Both the position numbers and the translations under genes were made by a program. A model generated the notes under the pieces. It was not told where the DNA came from and did no database searches. It saw only the letters and a program-made list of their open reading frames with translations. A DNA stretch of 33,200 bases from an uncultured beta proteobacterium (GTDB taxonomy: Bacteria; Pseudomonadota; Gammaproteobacteria; Burkholderiales; SG8-41): positions 1 through 33,200 of the forward strand of contig CAISYC010000033.1 in NCBI GenBank assembly GCA_903889565.1. Reading direction: 5' to 3'. This document shows positions 30,416-33,200 of this stretch, piece after piece. The first letter of the stretch is position 1, and each line of letters opens with the position of its first letter.

Positions 30416-31402
30416 TCATTCCGTCCGGATATTGCTGCTCCGGATCGCCTTTTCCATGCGGCTGGTTTCCGCTTTGACGGTCGCCGTGAGTTGCTCCGGC
30501 GAGCTGGCGGCGATTTCCAGGCCGATGTTGAACAAGCGCTCCCGGATATTGGCCTGATTCAGTATCTGCACGATTCCCGCATGCAGACGATCGAGAATTT
30601 CCTGTGGCGTGCCGGTCGGCGCAAACATCGCCACCAGGGAGACGGCTTCATATCCAGGTAGCCCCGCGCTCGAAACGGTTGGCAATCCAGGCGCCAGCGC
30701 AGACGGGCCCGCGCTCGTCACCGCCAGCGCGCGTACTCTCGATGACTTCACATGCGGCATGACTGAAGCCGCTGTCGCGAACATCAGATGTGCTTCGCCG
30801 CCGACCAGCGCATTGACTGCAGGACTCGCGCCCTTGTAAGGCACGCGTACGATGTTGACGCCCGCCATGTGGTTGAACAAGGCGCCCGCCAGATGATTCA
30901 TCGCACCGGAAATCCCGGAAGCATAATTGAGTTGCCCCGGCATTGCCTTCGCCAGCGCGATCAGTTCCTTGACGGATTTGACGGGTAGCGACGGATGCAC
31001 GACGACGATGTTGGGTGTGCTCGCCGCAAGAGTGATGGGTGAAAAATCCCGCAGTACATTGTACGACGTGCTGTCCTGAAGCAGCGGCTGCAGCCACAGG
31101 GCGTTAATGAAGACCAGCAGCGTGTAGCCGTCGGCCGGCGCCCTGGCGACGATGCCGGCCGGGATTGCCACGTTGCCGCTGCGATTTTCAACTATCGCGG
31201 CTTGTCCCCAGGCCGTGGTAAGCCCCTGAGCAATCACGCGCGACACAATGTCGGTAGCGGCGCCGGCGTCAGCGGTGATGATGCGTATGGGCTTGACTGG
31301 ATAGCCTTGCGCATTCGCGCTGCTTGCCAGCAGCAAACCGGCGCACAGCGCTGCTGGGCGAAACCGATTGCGCCGGAATTCCGGCCTGGTTGATATTCTC
31401 AT
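30416..31402 (-). CDS. Bug-family solute-binding protein, SBP14
   Basis: The product has 328 residues if started at ATG 31402, which gives a basic n-region and a signal peptide ending ASSANAQ (about residue 32). The first motif 'YPVKPIRIITADAGAATD' lacks the PPGG loop altogether. The second is 'IVENRSGNVAIPAG', while 'PADGYTLL' is normal. The in-frame ATG pair at 31481-31486 lies just 3 bases past the ThDP-enzyme stop, with GAGGA 10 bases upstream; translation from there would add 28 residues and remains possible. Either way it is in one operon with the ThDP enzyme. The unusual pocket loop suggests a distinct ligand. Confidence 0.88.
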   Translation of the reverse strand: MRISTRPEFRRNRFRPAALCAGLLLASSANAQGYPVKPIRIITADAGAATDIVSRVIAQGLTTAWGQAAIVENRSGNVAIPAGIVARAPADGYTLLVFINALWLQPLLQDSTSYNVLRDFSPITLAASTPNIVVVHPSLPVKSVKELIALAKAMPGQLNYASGISGAMNHLAGALFNHMAGVNIVRVPYKGASPAVNALVGGEAHLMFATAASVMPHVKSSRVRALAVTSAGPSALAPGLPTVSSAGLPGYEAVSLVAMFAPTGTPQEILDRLHAGIVQILNQANIRERLFNIGLEIAASSPEQLTATVKAETSRMEKAIRSSNIRTE

Positions 31403-31489
31403 GGTGCGGGTTGGGCGCAATTGGTTGCTGCGGGCGTGTCGCGGCAGTGTGCTGGTCGCAATGGAAGCAATTCGCCGGCGCATCATGAA

Positions 31490-33148
31490 TTAAACATCCT
31501 CGCCGTAGAACATCCGCCGGTAGGTGATGTTCAGCACGTTGCGCGAGATGCGCATGTCGAGCACCATCGGGCCGTCGCCTTTCATGAATTCATCGATGCC
31601 TGAGGCGACTTCATCGAGCGTGCGCGCGGTGGCGCCGCGCACGCCGAAGCCGCGCGCGACGGCGGCGAAGTCGGGCGATTCGACGTTGGCGAGCGCAGGC
31701 TCGAGCTTGGCGGCCTTCAGCTTGTGGTATTCGGCGCCGAGCGTTTCGTCGTTCATGATGATGAACAGCAGTTTTGCGCCGGTGCGGCGCAGGGTATCGA
31801 GTTCCTGAATATTCTGCATCGCGCCGCCGTCGCCTTCGATGGCGACGAAGGGTTTGCCCTTGAGCGCGACCGCGGCGCCGATGGCGGTGGCGAAGGTTTG
31901 CCCGATCGAGCCGAAACCGTTCGAATAAATCTGGAACGGCCGCGGCTTGTTCATCACCATCACCGGAAACGCAAAGCAGTGGCCGAGGCCGATCGCGACG
32001 CCGACTTCCGGCGGCAGTCGGTCGTCAATAATGCGGCAGGCCTCGCGCGGATCGACGGTGCCGGCTTCGATCTCGTATTCGGCGGGGTCGCGGTCGGCGC
32101 CGGCGAGCAGTTTTTTGACTGATGCGGTGCGATAACCTTCCTGCGAAAAATTTTCCTGCGCGAGCAGGTCTTCGAGCATCTGCACCGTCACCGCGGCATC
32201 GCCCTGCACATAACAATCGGCGGCGCGGCCGTTGCCCATCACCACCGCCGGTTCGGCGTCGATGTGAATGATCTTGCCCTGCGGGAACAGATAGCCGCCT
32301 TCGATGGTGTGCGGGTTGAGGCTGGCGCCGACGGCGATCGCGCAGTCGGCTTCCTCGAACATTTGCATCACGGTTTTGGTCGAGAACATGCCGGCGATGC
32401 CGGCGTGATACTCGGGATCGCCGAACGTGCCTTTGGCGAGCAGCGTGGTCGCTGTCAGCGCGCCGAGGCGCTTGGCGAGTTTGGCCGCGGCATCGAGCGC
32501 GCCGGATTTGATCGCGCCGCGACCGCAGACCACCACGCATTTTTTGCTGGCGCGGATGATATCAACTGCCGCATTCAGTCGATCGACGGCAGGGCGGATT
32601 TTCTGCTGGCCGCGGAAGAGCGTGGTGGACGGCTCGTAGTCGGCGCCGTCGGCGTCGCATTCCATTTTCTGCACATCCATCGGCACCGCCAGCACGACCG
32701 GCCGCAGTTCGGTGCGCGCCATATAGAAAGCCTGGCGCACTGCGGTTTCGGCGAACGCCGGTTTCAGGACTTCGACGTAACCGGCGCCGGTGGCTGTAAC
32801 GAGACGCCGCTGGTCGATCGCCTGATTGATGCCGTCGTTGTTGAGTTCGGTCGCGCTGGTGCAGATCACAACGGGAATCCGGCAGCGCGTCACGCTGACC
32901 AGCGAAGTGGTCATGCGCGTGAGGCCGGGGCCGTGGGTGACGCTGCAGATGCCGACTTTGCCTGTGGCGCGCGCCCAGCCCTCGGTCATGGTGAGGGCGG
33001 CGCCTTCGTCGCGCGCATCGACGTTTTCGACGCCCGGATATTTCGAAATCGCCGCCGCCCAGTTCATGTTGCCGTCGCCCAAAAGGCCGAAGATGGTCGA
33101 AGTGCCTTCCTTGATAAAGGCATTGGCGATGGCTTCGTAGACTTTCAT
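31490..33148 (-). CDS. Thiamine-diphosphate-dependent enzyme (acetolactate synthase/decarboxylase-like)
   Basis: This 552-residue enzyme has the three-domain architecture of the acetolactate synthase/benzoylformate decarboxylase superfamily: PYR domain about 1-165, central domain about 185-325, PP domain about 370-535. The cofactor-activating glutamate is Glu48 in 'DARDEGAALTM'. The ThDP-Mg motif begins 'EGDGG' (438-442) and ends at Asn466 in 'IIMND'. Members decarboxylate 2-oxo acids or join them to a second carbonyl compound. Exact substrate is not predictable, although the linked SBP14 suggests an imported oxo- or hydroxy-acid. GGAAAG precedes the ATG at 33148. A repeat copy lies 33 bp upstream. 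Confidence 0.88.
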   Translation of the reverse strand: MKVYEAIANAFIKEGTSTIFGLLGDGNMNWAAAISKYPGVENVDARDEGAALTMTEGWARATGKVGICSVTHGPGLTRMTTSLVSVTRCRIPVVICTSATELNNDGINQAIDQRRLVTATGAGYVEVLKPAFAETAVRQAFYMARTELRPVVLAVPMDVQKMECDADGADYEPSTTLFRGQQKIRPAVDRLNAAVDIIRASKKCVVVCGRGAIKSGALDAAAKLAKRLGALTATTLLAKGTFGDPEYHAGIAGMFSTKTVMQMFEEADCAIAVGASLNPHTIEGGYLFPQGKIIHIDAEPAVVMGNGRAADCYVQGDAAVTVQMLEDLLAQENFSQEGYRTASVKKLLAGADRDPAEYEIEAGTVDPREACRIIDDRLPPEVGVAIGLGHCFAFPVMVMNKPRPFQIYSNGFGSIGQTFATAIGAAVALKGKPFVAIEGDGGAMQNIQELDTLRRTGAKLLFIIMNDETLGAEYHKLKAAKLEPALANVESPDFAAVARGFGVRGATARTLDEVASGIDEFMKGDGPMVLDMRISRNVLNITYRRMFYGEDV

Positions 33149-33180
33149 GAAAGACTTTCCGGATTGTGCGGTTGCATTAA

Positions 33181-33200
33181 TGTAGCGCAGGCGACCCGCC
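33181..33200. repeat. Second copy of the TGTAGCGCAGGCGA repeat, cut by the window end
   Basis: TGTAGCGCAGGCGA (33181-33194) is the same arm as at 14241-14254, differing by one base. The following CCCGCC looks like the beginning of the opposite arm, which would lie beyond the window. It sits upstream of the ThDP-enzyme gene. Confidence 0.5.

Overview
The window reads as a GC-rich betaproteobacterial chromosome segment, most likely Burkholderiales. The main reason is the very large number of Bug-family (TctC-like) periplasmic solute-binding proteins (SBPs), which are expanded in Bordetella, Cupriavidus and relatives. About 36 protein-coding genes or gene remnants can be supported. No rRNA, tRNA, CRISPR array or recognisable transcriptional regulator was seen.

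Layout. 1-820: a lower-GC edge with the 3' end of an IS5-type insertion sequence that appears to have cut into an uncharacterised gene, then a small conserved hypothetical. 970-4558: SBP1, a Tyr-rich lipoprotein, and an overlapping DoxX-like / SBP2 / TSUP-permease operon. 4574-8440: SBP3, divergent from a translationally coupled pair of MmgE/PrpD proteins. 8450-13075 (minus): SBP6, a secreted tandem antibiotic-biosynthesis-monooxygenase (ABM) protein, SBP5, a flavin-reductase-like protein and SBP4. 13269-14234: SBP7, followed by palindromic repeats and a DUF6869-like gene. 14854-19421 (minus): a catabolic block of alpha/beta hydrolase, SBP9, atypical SDR, HpcH/HpaI aldolase and SBP8. 19564-22429 (plus): TctC-like SBP10, SBP11 and a membrane HEAGH protein. 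22447-24673: a non-SBP stretch with a 50-codon prepilin-like gene, about 600 bp of non-coding DNA, a TPR-methyltransferase and a remnant of an AAA ATPase. 24789-33148: PrpD3-SBP12, SBP13 divergent from SDR2-PrpD4, and a TPP-enzyme-SBP14 pair.

How it may work together. Fourteen SBPs occur in 33 kb with no TctA or TctB membrane subunit. They are interleaved with enzymes that act on carboxylates and oxo-acids: four MmgE/PrpD, one class II aldolase, one ThDP enzyme, two SDRs, a hydrolase and a flavin reductase-like protein. Many SBP genes sit 1-70 bp from an enzyme gene. The simplest inference is a set of uptake-plus-catabolism cassettes for organic acids, sharing permeases encoded elsewhere. One SBP overlaps a TSUP-family permease gene, so that pair could be a different transporter arrangement. 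Substrates cannot be assigned from sequence alone.

SBP numbering here (SBP1-SBP14) follows position in the window.
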